Source of the DNA: Desulfuromonadaceae bacterium
Lineage (GTDB): Bacteria > Desulfobacterota > Desulfuromonadia > Desulfuromonadales > UBA2294
NCBI GenBank assembly: GCA_024636225.1
Contig: JAGXHN010000036.1
Span: 1 to 13,434 of the forward strand
Length of the DNA stretch: 13,434 nt
Reading direction: 5' to 3'
Position 1 is the stretch's first letter. Every line of letters begins with the position of its first letter. Shown here in pieces: positions 1 to 8,064 of this stretch. Position numbers and translations under genes: made by a program. The notes beneath the pieces were generated by a model, which saw only the letters and a list, made by a program, of their open reading frames with translations, searched no databases and was not told the DNA's origin.

Positions 1-23
1 TCGGAGATGTGTATAAGAGACAG
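1..23. other. Nextera sequencing adapter remnant at contig end
   Basis: Positions 5-23 read AGATGTGTATAAGAGACAG, which is the 19-base Tn5 mosaic end used in Illumina Nextera libraries. The four bases before it (TCGG) match the preceding bases of the Nextera read-2 adapter. The lpxB reading frame stays open through it, but the residues encoded there no longer resemble LpxB. It is library artefact, not genome, and it shows that position 1 is an untrimmed contig edge. Confidence 0.96.
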
Positions 24-924
24 ATATGGCTGAGGTACGATACATGACCGCCAACGGGGTACCGGTCAGAGCAATCTGCAAGGTCACCGTCCCTGAGACG
101 GCCAGAACCGCCGAGCAGGCGGCAGCGACTGTATAGATATCGTGCTCAACAATTTCGACCGCAAGACCACTGGCATTAATCTGCGCTGTGATCTCTATCC
201 GATCCAGAGAAGAGGCGAGAGGGAGTATAAATTTCAGCTCTGGACGGTCTGCCGAGAGCAGACGCGCCGCCTGCAACATCGTGTCGAGATTGTAACGGAT
301 TTCTGAACAACGACTGCCGGGAAACAGCCCGACAATCTGCTCACCGGCCGTGTCATTCAAGCCGTTCAGATCTGCTTTGACCTTAAGCGAGGCTGCGTAA
401 TCATCGAGCAGCGGATTGCCGACGTAATCGGTTTGTAAACCATAAGGCCTATAAAACTCGGGCTCAAACGGAAAGATCACCGCCATCCGATCGACAGTTG
501 CCGCCAGCGTTTTTGCACGCCCTTGCCGCCACGCCCAGACTTTTGGAGCGATATAATAGAGGATCGGAATCCCGGCTTTTTTAGCCGCCCTGGCCAGACG
601 CATATTAAACCCGGGGAAATCGACCAGAACCAGCAGATCCGGACGTTGTTCAGATGTAAAGGTCGCCGTAACACGTTTGAACGCCCGGCGGATGGCCGGG
701 AGACGCCCGATGACTTCAACAAACCCCATGACCGAGATCTCATCATAGGAGAGGAGCGTTTCGCACCCCGCAGCGCGCATCTTCGGCCCGGTCACGCCAA
801 AAAAGGAGAGCCCGGGGTTGATCACCCGGGCAGCTTGAATCATATTGGCCGCATGCAGATCGCCGGAAGGCTCACCGCTAACGATCAGTACACGCTTCGT
901 TTTTTTTGTCGTCAATACAGACAT
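24..924 (-). CDS. lpxB: Lipid-A-disaccharide synthase LpxB, 3' truncated by contig end
   Basis: LpxB is a peripheral inner-membrane GT19 glycosyltransferase. It joins UDP-2,3-diacylglucosamine to lipid X (2,3-diacylglucosamine-1-phosphate) to make the lipid A disaccharide. Reading from ATG at 922-924, about 300 codons are visible of roughly 380 usual. Family landmarks in order are SGEPSGDLHAANM (residues 16-28), MGFVEVIGRLP (66-76), YYIAPKVWAWRQGR (123-136), FPFEPEFY (151-158), GLFPGSR (199-205) and the sugar-nucleotide region SGTVTLQIAL (277-286). The N-terminal half of the GT-B fold is complete and the C-terminal end, about 80 residues, is missing because the contig stops in adapter sequence. 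The start lies 25 nt after the lpxA stop with only a weak ribosome site, suggesting translational coupling. An A8 run on the coding strand (complement of 900-907) covers codons 6-9. Truncation is technical, so this should not be called a pseudogene. Confidence 0.95.
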
Positions 925-949
925 AATGGTGCCCGCCACGGATTTGCAC

Positions 950-1720
950 TCAGCGGGCCAGTCCCCTCTCGCTCCCTTGAATGAAAGTCACAAACTGCAT
1001 CACTTCCGGCAGAGCAGCATATTGATCAACAATCTGCTGCAACGCCTCGTCTTGCTTGAGATCGGACCGATAGATCAGCTTGTAAGCATTTTTAATACCG
1101 CGAATAGCCTCTTCCGAAAAGCCTCTGCGCTTCAGCCCCAGAGAATTGATCCCGACAGTTTTGGCGCGATCACCTTGAGCAATGGTGTACGGGGGGAGAT
1201 CTTGAGCAATCATCGAGCCGCCACTCGCCATAACGTGTGCGCCGATCCGCACAAACTGATGCGCTGCCGACAGACCGCCGAGAATCGCATAATCCATGAC
1301 CTCGACATGGCCAGCCAGGGTAGCGGCATTGGCGAGGATAACATGGTTGCCGATTCGGCAATCATGGGCAACATGCGTATAAGCCATAAAAAGATTGTCG
1401 CTGCCGATAATTGTTTCACCGCCGCCATCTTCAGTTCCGCGGTGCATCGTGACAAATTCACGGATTTTGTTACGATCACCGATTCGCAAAGTCGATTGTT
1501 CACCGTAAAACTTCAGATCCTGCGGATCGGCACCGATCGAAGCAAATTGAAAAATTTTATTATCCAGACCGATTTCGGTCCACCCTTCAATCACCACGTG
1601 CGGACCGACCCAGGTTCCTGCGCCGATCGAAACATGCTCTCCAATGACCGAATACGGTCCGATTTCAACCGTTTCAGCAATACGAGCGCCGGGGTGAATA
1701 ATAGCCGTTGCATGGATCAT
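950..1720 (-). CDS. lpxA: UDP-N-acetylglucosamine O-acyltransferase LpxA
   Basis: Cytoplasmic trimeric enzyme that moves a 3-hydroxyacyl chain from acyl-ACP to the 3-OH of UDP-GlcNAc, the first step of lipid A synthesis. The 256 residues match the family length (E. coli 262). The N-terminal two thirds are left-handed beta-helix hexapeptide repeats ([IV]G-type repeats from about residue 3 to 180), followed by a helical tail with LKRRGF and NAYKLIYRS. His119 in THVAHD corresponds to catalytic His125 of E. coli, and His138 and His154 to His144 and His160. Gly167 aligns without gaps to E. coli Gly173, the acyl-length ruler, which suggests a C14 hydroxyacyl donor (inference). The ATG overlaps the fabZ stop as TAATG. 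A strong GGAGG at 1730-1734 sits 9 nt upstream. Confidence 0.97.
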   Translation of the reverse strand: MIHATAIIHPGARIAETVEIGPYSVIGEHVSIGAGTWVGPHVVIEGWTEIGLDNKIFQFASIGADPQDLKFYGEQSTLRIGDRNKIREFVTMHRGTEDGGGETIIGSDNLFMAYTHVAHDCRIGNHVILANAATLAGHVEVMDYAILGGLSAAHQFVRIGAHVMASGGSMIAQDLPPYTIAQGDRAKTVGINSLGLKRRGFSEEAIRGIKNAYKLIYRSDLKQDEALQQIVDQYAALPEVMQFVTFIQGSERGLAR

Positions 1721-2169
1721 TATTTTTTTCCTCCCCGCGGCGCAAATGTCGCTTTGAGCTCTGCTTCTGCCACAAGTGTACTCCCGACATAAGCCTTGCC
1801 GTCAAAGTTGTAAATGCCACGACGACACCCGACCATCTCCAGCACCATACGCAAGGTATCTCCAGGGACAACCGGTTTGCGAAATTTGGCTTTATCGATC
1901 CCGACAAAATATGTGACCTGATCACTGCCGAGAGCCGGGTTGGTAGCATAAGCAAAAATACCGCCAACCTGTGCCATCGCTTCGATAATCAGCACCCCCG
2001 GCATCACCGGATGACCGGGAAAATGCCCCTGAAAAAAAGGCTCATTGAAAGTAACATTTTTAATCCCGACAATCTTCTTTTCTTTATCCAGCTCGGTAAT
2101 GCCGTCGACCAGTAAAAACGGATAGCGGTGCGGCAGCATCTCCATGATCTCTGTAATTCCGTAAACCAT
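1720..2169 (-). CDS. fabZ: 3-hydroxyacyl-ACP dehydratase FabZ
   Basis: Hot-dog-fold dehydratase that removes water from (3R)-hydroxyacyl-ACP in fatty-acid elongation. It competes with LpxA and LpxD for the same hydroxyacyl-ACP pool, so its place between lpxD and lpxA lets membrane phospholipid and lipid A supply be set together. The 149 residues are typical. LPHRYPFLLVD (12-22) is the N-terminal signature. The active-site helix FFQGHFPGHPVMPGVLIIEAMAQ contains catalytic His49 and Glu63 at the same numbers as in Pseudomonas aeruginosa FabZ. It starts 3 nt after the lpxD stop, with its AAGGA ribosome site inside the lpxD 3' end. Its stop overlaps the lpxA start by one base. Confidence 0.97.
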   Translation of the reverse strand: MVYGITEIMEMLPHRYPFLLVDGITELDKEKKIVGIKNVTFNEPFFQGHFPGHPVMPGVLIIEAMAQVGGIFAYATNPALGSDQVTYFVGIDKAKFRKPVVPGDTLRMVLEMVGCRRGIYNFDGKAYVGSTLVAEAELKATFAPRGGKK

Positions 2170-2172
2170 GGT

Positions 2173-3216
2173 CTATTCCTTCTCTTTCAGTTGGGATTCC
2201 AGTTGTTCAAGTCTGTTTGTAAGGTGGGAGAGCTCACGGCGCATCTCCGGTAATTTCTGAAAACTCATCGAAGCCTTAAGCCAATCTCGATGTGGCATCG
2301 CCGGAACCCCCGAAACAACCTGATTCCCCTCGATGCTGGAGGTAATGCCGCCACGCGCACCAACGGTCAGATTGTCACCGACGCGGATATGGCCATTCAC
2401 GGCTGTCTGACCGCCAAACGTGCAATGATTGCCTATGATCGCACTTCCGGCGATACCGGACTGGGAGACGATAATGCAGTCTTCACCAAGCTCGACATTA
2501 TGGCCGATCTGAACCAGATTATCTATTTTAGTCCCGCGCCGGATACGTGTTTCGCCTAATGCCGCACGATCGATTGTCGTTGAAGAGCCGATCTCGACAT
2601 CGTCTTCCAGAACCACAATCCCGACCTGGGGGATTTTATAATAACGTGATCCATCTGGAGCAAAACCGAAACCGTCTGAGCCGATCACAACATTCGGCTG
2701 CAGAATGACCCGATTACCGAGTCGACACTGTTCACGGATGACCGTCCCGGCATGAATCAGACAATCCTCGCCGACTTCAACCCGGTCGTAAAGAACAGCC
2801 CCGGCATAGAGCGTTGTCCCCCGGTTGATCTTCACATGATCGCCGACATAGCAACCCGGATAGATCGTAACGTCGGCACCTAAAATCGCCGTTGGACTGA
2901 CGTGAGCGCCAGCCATTACCCCTTTTACCTCCAACGGTTCAACCGCCAGATAAGAGAGAATTTTGGCAAAAGCAAGATAAGGATTTGCACAGGCGATGCC
3001 AGGCTTTTCAGACTGAGAGGCCAGATCGAAAGAGACGATGACAGCTGTTGCCGCAGTGGTCGCCAACGCCTTGATATACTTCGGATTGGTCACAAATGTA
3101 ATATCACCATCCCGGGCCGCATTGATCGGCGCGACACGTGATACGCGCAGAGTGCCATCGCCGAGAACAGACCCTTGTACCAGGTCAGCCAGCTCGGCTA
3201 AAGTCGCTGTTTTCAT
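2173..3216 (-). CDS. lpxD: UDP-3-O-(3-hydroxyacyl)glucosamine N-acyltransferase LpxD
   Basis: Third enzyme of lipid A synthesis. It adds the N-linked 3-hydroxyacyl chain to UDP-3-O-acyl-glucosamine from acyl-ACP in the cytoplasm. The 347 residues show the three LpxD parts: an N-terminal uridine-binding domain (about 1-100), a left-handed beta-helix of hexapeptide repeats (about 101-310), and a C-terminal helix rich in Leu, Glu and Lys (about 315-347). His239 in VQIGHNV falls at the same number as catalytic His239 of E. coli LpxD. GSDGFGFAPDG (179-189) is also characteristic. It follows skp by 14 nt, with AAGAAGG about 8 nt before the ATG. Nothing in the reading frame looks damaged. Confidence 0.97.
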   Translation of the reverse strand: MKTATLAELADLVQGSVLGDGTLRVSRVAPINAARDGDITFVTNPKYIKALATTAATAVIVSFDLASQSEKPGIACANPYLAFAKILSYLAVEPLEVKGVMAGAHVSPTAILGADVTIYPGCYVGDHVKINRGTTLYAGAVLYDRVEVGEDCLIHAGTVIREQCRLGNRVILQPNVVIGSDGFGFAPDGSRYYKIPQVGIVVLEDDVEIGSSTTIDRAALGETRIRRGTKIDNLVQIGHNVELGEDCIIVSQSGIAGSAIIGNHCTFGGQTAVNGHIRVGDNLTVGARGGITSSIEGNQVVSGVPAMPHRDWLKASMSFQKLPEMRRELSHLTNRLEQLESQLKEKE

Positions 3217-3230
3217 TCTTGTAACCTTCT

Positions 3231-3737
3231 TTATTTCTTGAGACTCTTGTTCGCCTCAGCTGTAACTTTATCTGTAAAATCAGCTGCTTCGATCGCATAA
3301 ATCATGCTGTTGCGCTCAAAGACAAAATCGTACCCCTCTTTTTTAGCCAGATCACTGGCAATTTTCATAAAACTGTCCTGCAATTTACCGAGCTGATCCT
3401 GTATCTTGCGTTGCAGCTTAACTCCTCGTTCCTGTTCAATCCGCTGCGCTTCGATAACTTTCTGATCATATTCACGCTCTTTATCGGCGCGGGCTCCAGG
3501 CTTCAGCATTTCAGCCTGCTTGCGATACTCCTCAGCAAATGCTTTCAATTTCCCTTCAAGCTGCTTCATCTCCTGTTCAAACTCTTTTTTCTCTTTTTCC
3601 AGCACAGCCTGGGTCGACTTGCCGATATCAGACTCTTCCATCGCTTTGCGCATATCAACAACGCCAATTTTCACCTCTGCCAGAGCAGGGGCGGCCAGAA
3701 ACATCATAACGAACAACAGTGTAATAATTTTTTTCAT
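3231..3737 (-). CDS. skp: Periplasmic chaperone Skp/OmpH
   Basis: Skp-family chaperone that holds unfolded outer-membrane proteins after Sec export and hands them to the BAM complex. The 168-residue precursor has a clean signal peptide: Lys2-Lys3, a hydrophobic core, and an ALA site with cleavage predicted after residue 20. The mature start EVKIGVVDMRKAMEES is the usual Skp beta strand. Residues about 40-130 are highly charged and helical, rich in Lys, Glu and Gln, matching the coiled-coil tentacles. A C-terminal segment (YDFVFERNSMIYAIEAADFT) returns to the trimer body. It sits directly after bamA, its functional partner, with a 21 nt gap and an AAAGGG ribosome site about 8 nt before the ATG. 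The bamA-skp-lpxD order is widely conserved in Gram-negatives. Confidence 0.94.
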   Translation of the reverse strand: MKKIITLLFVMMFLAAPALAEVKIGVVDMRKAMEESDIGKSTQAVLEKEKKEFEQEMKQLEGKLKAFAEEYRKQAEMLKPGARADKEREYDQKVIEAQRIEQERGVKLQRKIQDQLGKLQDSFMKIASDLAKKEGYDFVFERNSMIYAIEAADFTDKVTAEANKSLKK

Positions 3738-3758
3738 TTTTAACCCTTTCTAGATAAA

Positions 3759-6059
3759 TCAGAAGAAGCTACCGATTGAAAATTCGAATACCGACTGTCT
3801 CTCATCAACAAGCGGATCGAGATTATAACCCCACTCAAACCTCAGTGGACCCATAGGACTCTGCCAGCGGATACCGGCACCAGCGCTGTAACGCATACTT
3901 TCAAAATAATTCTCTTCTTCAGACCAGGCATTGCCGGTATCAAAGAAAAACAACCCTTTAACTCCGGCCTCTTTCACGAGGGGGAAAAGATATTCCAGAT
4001 TAAAATAAGCCGATTTATCACCACCCGTATATTCGTAATCGCTCGAAGAAGAAGTCACCGCACCCGTAACAGGATCCGTCACATCACTGGTTCGAAAGAC
4101 GCGGGGACCAACTTCACGGGTTTTGAAGCCACGGACCGTCCGAATCCCGCCAAGGTAGATACGTTCGCTGACCGGGATAGGTTCACCTGCAACCTGCTGA
4201 ATGTAGCCGATATTGCCGTGTGCTGACAACACTGTACTCCACGGCCCTTTGAAAAAATGCCGGTGATCAAGAAACATCCGGGCAAATTTTTCGGTGCCGC
4301 CTACGCCGGCAAACTCAAGTGACAATTCAGAACGACCACCGGCCGAGGGGTCTGGTCGATAATCGAGGGTATCACGGATTAAAGAACCTAAAATCGATGA
4401 AAGAGTCGAGTCGCCTTCTTGCGATCTGAGAAAGCTGGAAGCCAGAATGCTGACATCAGTAATCGTTCGCTGTTCGTAGCGGTAGATGAAAAATGAGCGG
4501 ACATTCGGCATGATCGGCGTGCCGAACTTGATATCACCACCCGTCTTTTTTTCGGTATAATCGTTCCATTCCCGTTCGGTTTTATAGAGATCGAAGCCGA
4601 GTGAAATTTTCGTGTCGAGAAAATACGGGTTAAGAACACCGAAACGGTAAGTCGTGCTGGTCCCCCCCAACGATCCGGAGAGATTCAGATTGAGACCCCG
4701 ACCGAGAAAATTCTGTTGGGCCACTGATCCCTGTACGACAAATTTATCGACCGTTGAATATCCCAAACCGAGAGTAAAACTCCCGGTCGGCTTCCCCTTA
4801 ACGTCGATATCAATATCCATGACCTCTTTTTGATCACCCGCCTGGGTGTTAAGATTGACCTCTTCAAAAAAACCGAGATTGTTAATACGACGGCGACTCT
4901 CTTTCAGAGCCGAAGAGCTGTATAGAGCCCCTTCAGTCAACGTGACCTCGCGACGAATAACTTTATCAATTGTTGTTGTATTCCCGCGAATCTGAACCCG
5001 GCCGATATAAACCTCGACCCCTTTTTCAATATTGTAAATGATGGTTATCGTTTTTTCTGCGTCATCCATCTCGGTGATCGGGACAATATTGACGTAGGCA
5101 TAACCGCGATCGGCATAATAGTCATTCAATGCCAACATGCTTGCACGTAATCGTTCACGACTGAAAACCTCACCCGGCTTCAGGCTGTTCAGCTCCATCA
5201 GGGTGTTCTTTTCGGCGATTAAATCTCCCTGTATATCGACAGATTTAACCGAATAGGGATCCCCCTCAACCACCTCTATGAGGATATCGAGATAGGCGCC
5301 ATCTTCGACAACCGTAACATTGGGCTGCTTAACCTTGACTTTCACATACCCTTTATTGAAATACATGTCGGAAATAATTTCCAGGTCGTTCTGCAGCAAC
5401 TCTTCGTTGTAGGCCCCTCTGTCGGTCATAAAGGAGAAGATCCACCGTTTTTTGGTCTGAATCCCTTTACGTAGCTCTTTGTCACTGAAGACCGAGTTCC
5501 CTTCAAAGCGTAAGGAATCGATCAGAACCCGCTCCCCTTCCTTGATGCGAAGGATCAGAGTCGCCTCGTTTTTAGTATCGACCTGCAGGTCAGGTTCAAT
5601 TTCGGCGGCATAGTGCCCTTTTTCTACGTACGCATTCTTCATCGCCTCGATTGTCGCAAAAACCGTCCGCGGATTATAAAACTGCGGAGTTTGGACTTGA
5701 ATCAATTCCTGCAGCGTTTTCGTGTCGATTTCATCATTACCGACCAGCTCCACTTTACGAACCAGTGGACGTTCAACAACTCTGTAAACCAGAACCGATA
5801 AACCCGACTCGGTGACGACTTCAGCCAAAACATCACTGAACTTGCCTAATTTGAAGATGGCTGCCAGGTCCTCGTTTATCACCTTCTCATCAACCTGACC
5901 ACCCGGGGATGCCTGCAGCACCTCCTGAATAACCGTCCGTTCGATGTGTCGATTCCCTTCAATGCGAACCGAATCGATCGCAAAGCTGCGCGCCATGCTG
6001 TTGCAGGGGAGAAACAGCAGAATCATAAAAAAAACAAGAATATATCGCATCAATTTCAT
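3759..6059 (-). CDS. bamA: Outer membrane protein assembly factor BamA
   Basis: Central BAM component, an Omp85-family barrel that folds and inserts outer-membrane proteins. The 766-residue precursor has a signal peptide (about 1-23, cleavage near NSMA/RS). Five POTRA domains follow at about 26-95, 98-174, 177-266, 269-347 and 350-422, then a 16-strand barrel from about 426 to 766. The barrel contains the conserved loop-6 motif VRGF (642-645). The protein ends in Phe (SIGSFF), as expected for a beta signal. Loop 6 after VRGF is Ser/Thr rich (about 656-680). The gene lies 49 nt after lolD, and that spacer holds no clear promoter, terminator or strong ribosome site. A second in-frame ATG three codons on (codon 4) would give nearly the same signal peptide, so the exact start is slightly uncertain. 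Any BamB-E lipoproteins are elsewhere. Confidence 0.96.
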   Translation of the reverse strand: MKLMRYILVFFMILLFLPCNSMARSFAIDSVRIEGNRHIERTVIQEVLQASPGGQVDEKVINEDLAAIFKLGKFSDVLAEVVTESGLSVLVYRVVERPLVRKVELVGNDEIDTKTLQELIQVQTPQFYNPRTVFATIEAMKNAYVEKGHYAAEIEPDLQVDTKNEATLILRIKEGERVLIDSLRFEGNSVFSDKELRKGIQTKKRWIFSFMTDRGAYNEELLQNDLEIISDMYFNKGYVKVKVKQPNVTVVEDGAYLDILIEVVEGDPYSVKSVDIQGDLIAEKNTLMELNSLKPGEVFSRERLRASMLALNDYYADRGYAYVNIVPITEMDDAEKTITIIYNIEKGVEVYIGRVQIRGNTTTIDKVIRREVTLTEGALYSSSALKESRRRINNLGFFEEVNLNTQAGDQKEVMDIDIDVKGKPTGSFTLGLGYSTVDKFVVQGSVAQQNFLGRGLNLNLSGSLGGTSTTYRFGVLNPYFLDTKISLGFDLYKTEREWNDYTEKKTGGDIKFGTPIMPNVRSFFIYRYEQRTITDVSILASSFLRSQEGDSTLSSILGSLIRDTLDYRPDPSAGGRSELSLEFAGVGGTEKFARMFLDHRHFFKGPWSTVLSAHGNIGYIQQVAGEPIPVSERIYLGGIRTVRGFKTREVGPRVFRTSDVTDPVTGAVTSSSSDYEYTGGDKSAYFNLEYLFPLVKEAGVKGLFFFDTGNAWSEEENYFESMRYSAGAGIRWQSPMGPLRFEWGYNLDPLVDERQSVFEFSIGSFF

Positions 6060-6108
6060 CGTATGTCAGTCGTGCATGATCGAATCGGCAGAGTCGGGAA
6101 AATCCGGA

Positions 6109-6777
6109 CTATACACCAACGATACAGCCATCTTCCATTTTCACGACTCTGTCCAGACGGCTGGCGAGTCGATCGCTGTGGGTTACAATGAGCATGGTCA
6201 GATCTCTCGACGCATGCAGTCGCTGAAACAGATTGTAGATCGCGTCCGACGTACCGCTATCGAGATTACCGGTCGGCTCATCGGCCAAAAGAAAACGGGG
6301 CTGCATAACCAGAGCTCTGGCAATAGCGACCCGCTGCTGTTCCCCCCCGGACAGCTGTCCCGGTTTATGTTCAAGACGATGCAGTAAACCGACTTCATCC
6401 AACAGTTGTGTGGCGCGAGAACGCGCTTCAGAACCGGCCAGCCTTGCAATCAGGGCAGGCATCATCACATTTTCAAGAGCAGAAAACTCCGGCAAGAGCT
6501 GATTAAATTGAAAAACAAACCCGATTTCCCGGTTTCTGAAACTGTCCATTTGCGCAGCAGTCATGGAAAAGATGTCACGCCCGTCCACAGTAACACCACC
6601 CGAGGTTGGGCGATCGAGCGCCCCGAGGATATGCATCAGAGTGGTTTTTCCCGCCCCGGACGAGCCGACAATGCCGATCCTTTCCCCCACGCCGATCTCC
6701 AGATTGACATCACGCAGAACCCGAACCGGATTATTGGAGACACCGTATGTTTTACACAATTGACTAACCCTGATCAT
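6109..6777 (-). CDS. lolD: Lipoprotein-releasing ABC transporter ATPase LolD
   Basis: ATPase subunit of the inner-membrane Lol exporter, which extracts outer-membrane lipoproteins and passes them to LolA. The 222 residues are usual for LolD. Visible motifs are Walker [10 protein letters not shown] (38-46), Q-loop Gln90 in [18 protein letters not shown], signature LSGGEQQR (142-149), Walker B LLADEP (163-168) followed by the D-loop NLD, and switch His200. The Q-loop region and the [19 protein letters not shown] stretch are typical of LolD/MacB-type ATPases. LolD is preferred over MacB, FtsE or a generic exporter because the adjacent gene, 11 nt upstream, encodes a LolC/E-type permease. There is little Shine-Dalgarno sequence before the ATG, so coupling to the permease gene is likely. 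Confidence 0.94.
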   Translation of the reverse strand: MIRVSQLCKTYGVSNNPVRVLRDVNLEIGVGERIGIVGSSGAGKTTLMHILGALDRPTSGGVTVDGRDIFSMTAAQMDSFRNREIGFVFQFNQLLPEFSALENVMMPALIARLAGSEARSRATQLLDEVGLLHRLEHKPGQLSGGEQQRVAIARALVMQPRFLLADEPTGNLDSGTSDAIYNLFQRLHASRDLTMLIVTHSDRLASRLDRVVKMEDGCIVGV

Positions 6778-6788
6778 TATATTTACGC

Positions 6789-8042
6789 CTACTCGTATTT
6801 GAGAGATTCAGCCGGATCCATGCGGGCGGCATGCCAGGCAGGGTAGACGGTAGCGAGCAAAGAGATGATCAATGCCATTAACGCCACTGCGACCACATCG
6901 CTTGAAACGACTTTTGATGGAAATTCAGACATCCCGTAAACAGCCTGATCGAAGATACTGATCCCCAATAAATTTTCGAGCCCTTTGATAATCGCATCGG
7001 CATTTTTTGCCAGAAACAGACCGATAGATGTCCCCAGGGTTGTGCCGACGCCACCGATAATCAACCCCTCCAGGATAAAGATGCGCATGATGCTGCCGGA
7101 CTTTGCTCCCATTGATCTGAGAATGGCGATATCGCGGTTTTTTTCCATAACCACCATAATCAGAGTGGTGGCAATATTAAAAGCCGCAACCAGAACAATA
7201 ATCCCCAAAACAATAAACAGCCCGAGTTTTTCGAGACGCAGCGCCGACAAAAAAGAACCGAACATATCTTCCCAGGTCCGAACAACAAACGGGTAATCAT
7301 AATTCGATCGCAGCTGCGCGGCGAGTTGAGCGGTCCGATCAAAAGTGGTCGCCTCGATCTCAAGACCGGTCACCTCCCCTTTCATGTCAAGAAAAGATTG
7401 AGCATGCGGAAGCGAGATATATGCATAATAAGTTTCGAAAAACCCGCCGCTCTGCCGGAAGATCCCTACCAGCTGAAACGGCTTCATTTTCGGTATCATC
7501 CCGAACGGCGTCATCGTGAACATTGGCGGGATGACGTTTACCGTATCGCCAAGCGAGACGCCGAGCGCAACCGAAGACTCAACGCTGATAACAATACCGG
7601 GGAGTCGGGCTTCGTTATTAAACAACAACTCAGCAGGATTCTTATCCTCGTAGGTCATCATATCGAGATTAAAGATTTTATTGTCGACATCAACCCCTTT
7701 GACACTGACCGCCGAGACATTGCTATTTGACAACAACATCGCCTGCTGCGAAAGATAAGGAGCGATCGATTGCACCAGATTCGACGACTCTTTAATCTCC
7801 CTCCCTATTTCTTGATACCCCTCCAGACCAAAGCCGTGCTTCTGAAACAGGATATGCGGTACATTGCCAAGGATCTGCTGCCTGACGCCATCATGAAATC
7901 CGGTCATGATGGCGAGAACCAGAATCAGGGCAGCGACACCAAGGGTCACGCCCCCGATAGAAATAAAGGAAATAACCGAAATAAAGGTCTGCTTCCGTTT
8001 GGCGCGCAGATAGCGCAGACTGACGAACCATTCAAAGTTCAT
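6789..8042 (-). CDS. lolC: Lipoprotein-releasing ABC transporter permease, LolC/E family
   Basis: Membrane subunit of the Lol exporter. From ATG at 8040-8042 it has 417 residues, the family length, beginning MNFEWFVSLRYLRAKRKQ. Four membrane segments are visible at about 22-48, 272-299, 320-345 and 382-404, with a large periplasmic domain between the first two. The C-terminus YPAWHAARMDPAESLKYE is the family hallmark. The periplasmic stretch MTPFGMIPKMKPFQLVGIF (177-195) resembles the LolA-binding hook of E. coli LolC more than the matching part of LolE. Only one permease gene is present beside lolD, so it may act as a homodimer (LolF-like). An upstream in-frame ATG at 8108 would overlap lysS by 44 nt and add 22 non-family residues, so it is rejected. 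The chosen start has a poor ribosome site, suggesting coupling to lysS 22 nt away. Confidence 0.93.
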   Translation of the reverse strand: MNFEWFVSLRYLRAKRKQTFISVISFISIGGVTLGVAALILVLAIMTGFHDGVRQQILGNVPHILFQKHGFGLEGYQEIGREIKESSNLVQSIAPYLSQQAMLLSNSNVSAVSVKGVDVDNKIFNLDMMTYEDKNPAELLFNNEARLPGIVISVESSVALGVSLGDTVNVIPPMFTMTPFGMIPKMKPFQLVGIFRQSGGFFETYYAYISLPHAQSFLDMKGEVTGLEIEATTFDRTAQLAAQLRSNYDYPFVVRTWEDMFGSFLSALRLEKLGLFIVLGIIVLVAAFNIATTLIMVVMEKNRDIAILRSMGAKSGSIMRIFILEGLIIGGVGTTLGTSIGLFLAKNADAIIKGLENLLGISIFDQAVYGMSEFPSKVVSSDVVAVALMALIISLLATVYPAWHAARMDPAESLKYE

Positions 8043-8064
8043 AATAAAAAGATCGTTTCCAACA

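Noticed and set aside
900..907. A8 run near the lpxB start as a phase-variation tract
   Set aside because: Eight As fall in a Lys/Thr-rich N-terminus and the frame is intact; one assembly gives no evidence of length variation.
845..1792. Long plus-strand open frame of 315 codons opposite lpxA and lpxB
   Set aside because: It is antisense to well-conserved genes with intact catalytic residues, and its translation shows no recognisable domain or plausible ribosome site.
6060..6108. Possible promoter or terminator between lolD and bamA
   Set aside because: The 49 nt hold no recognisable -35/-10 pair and no stem followed by a T run.
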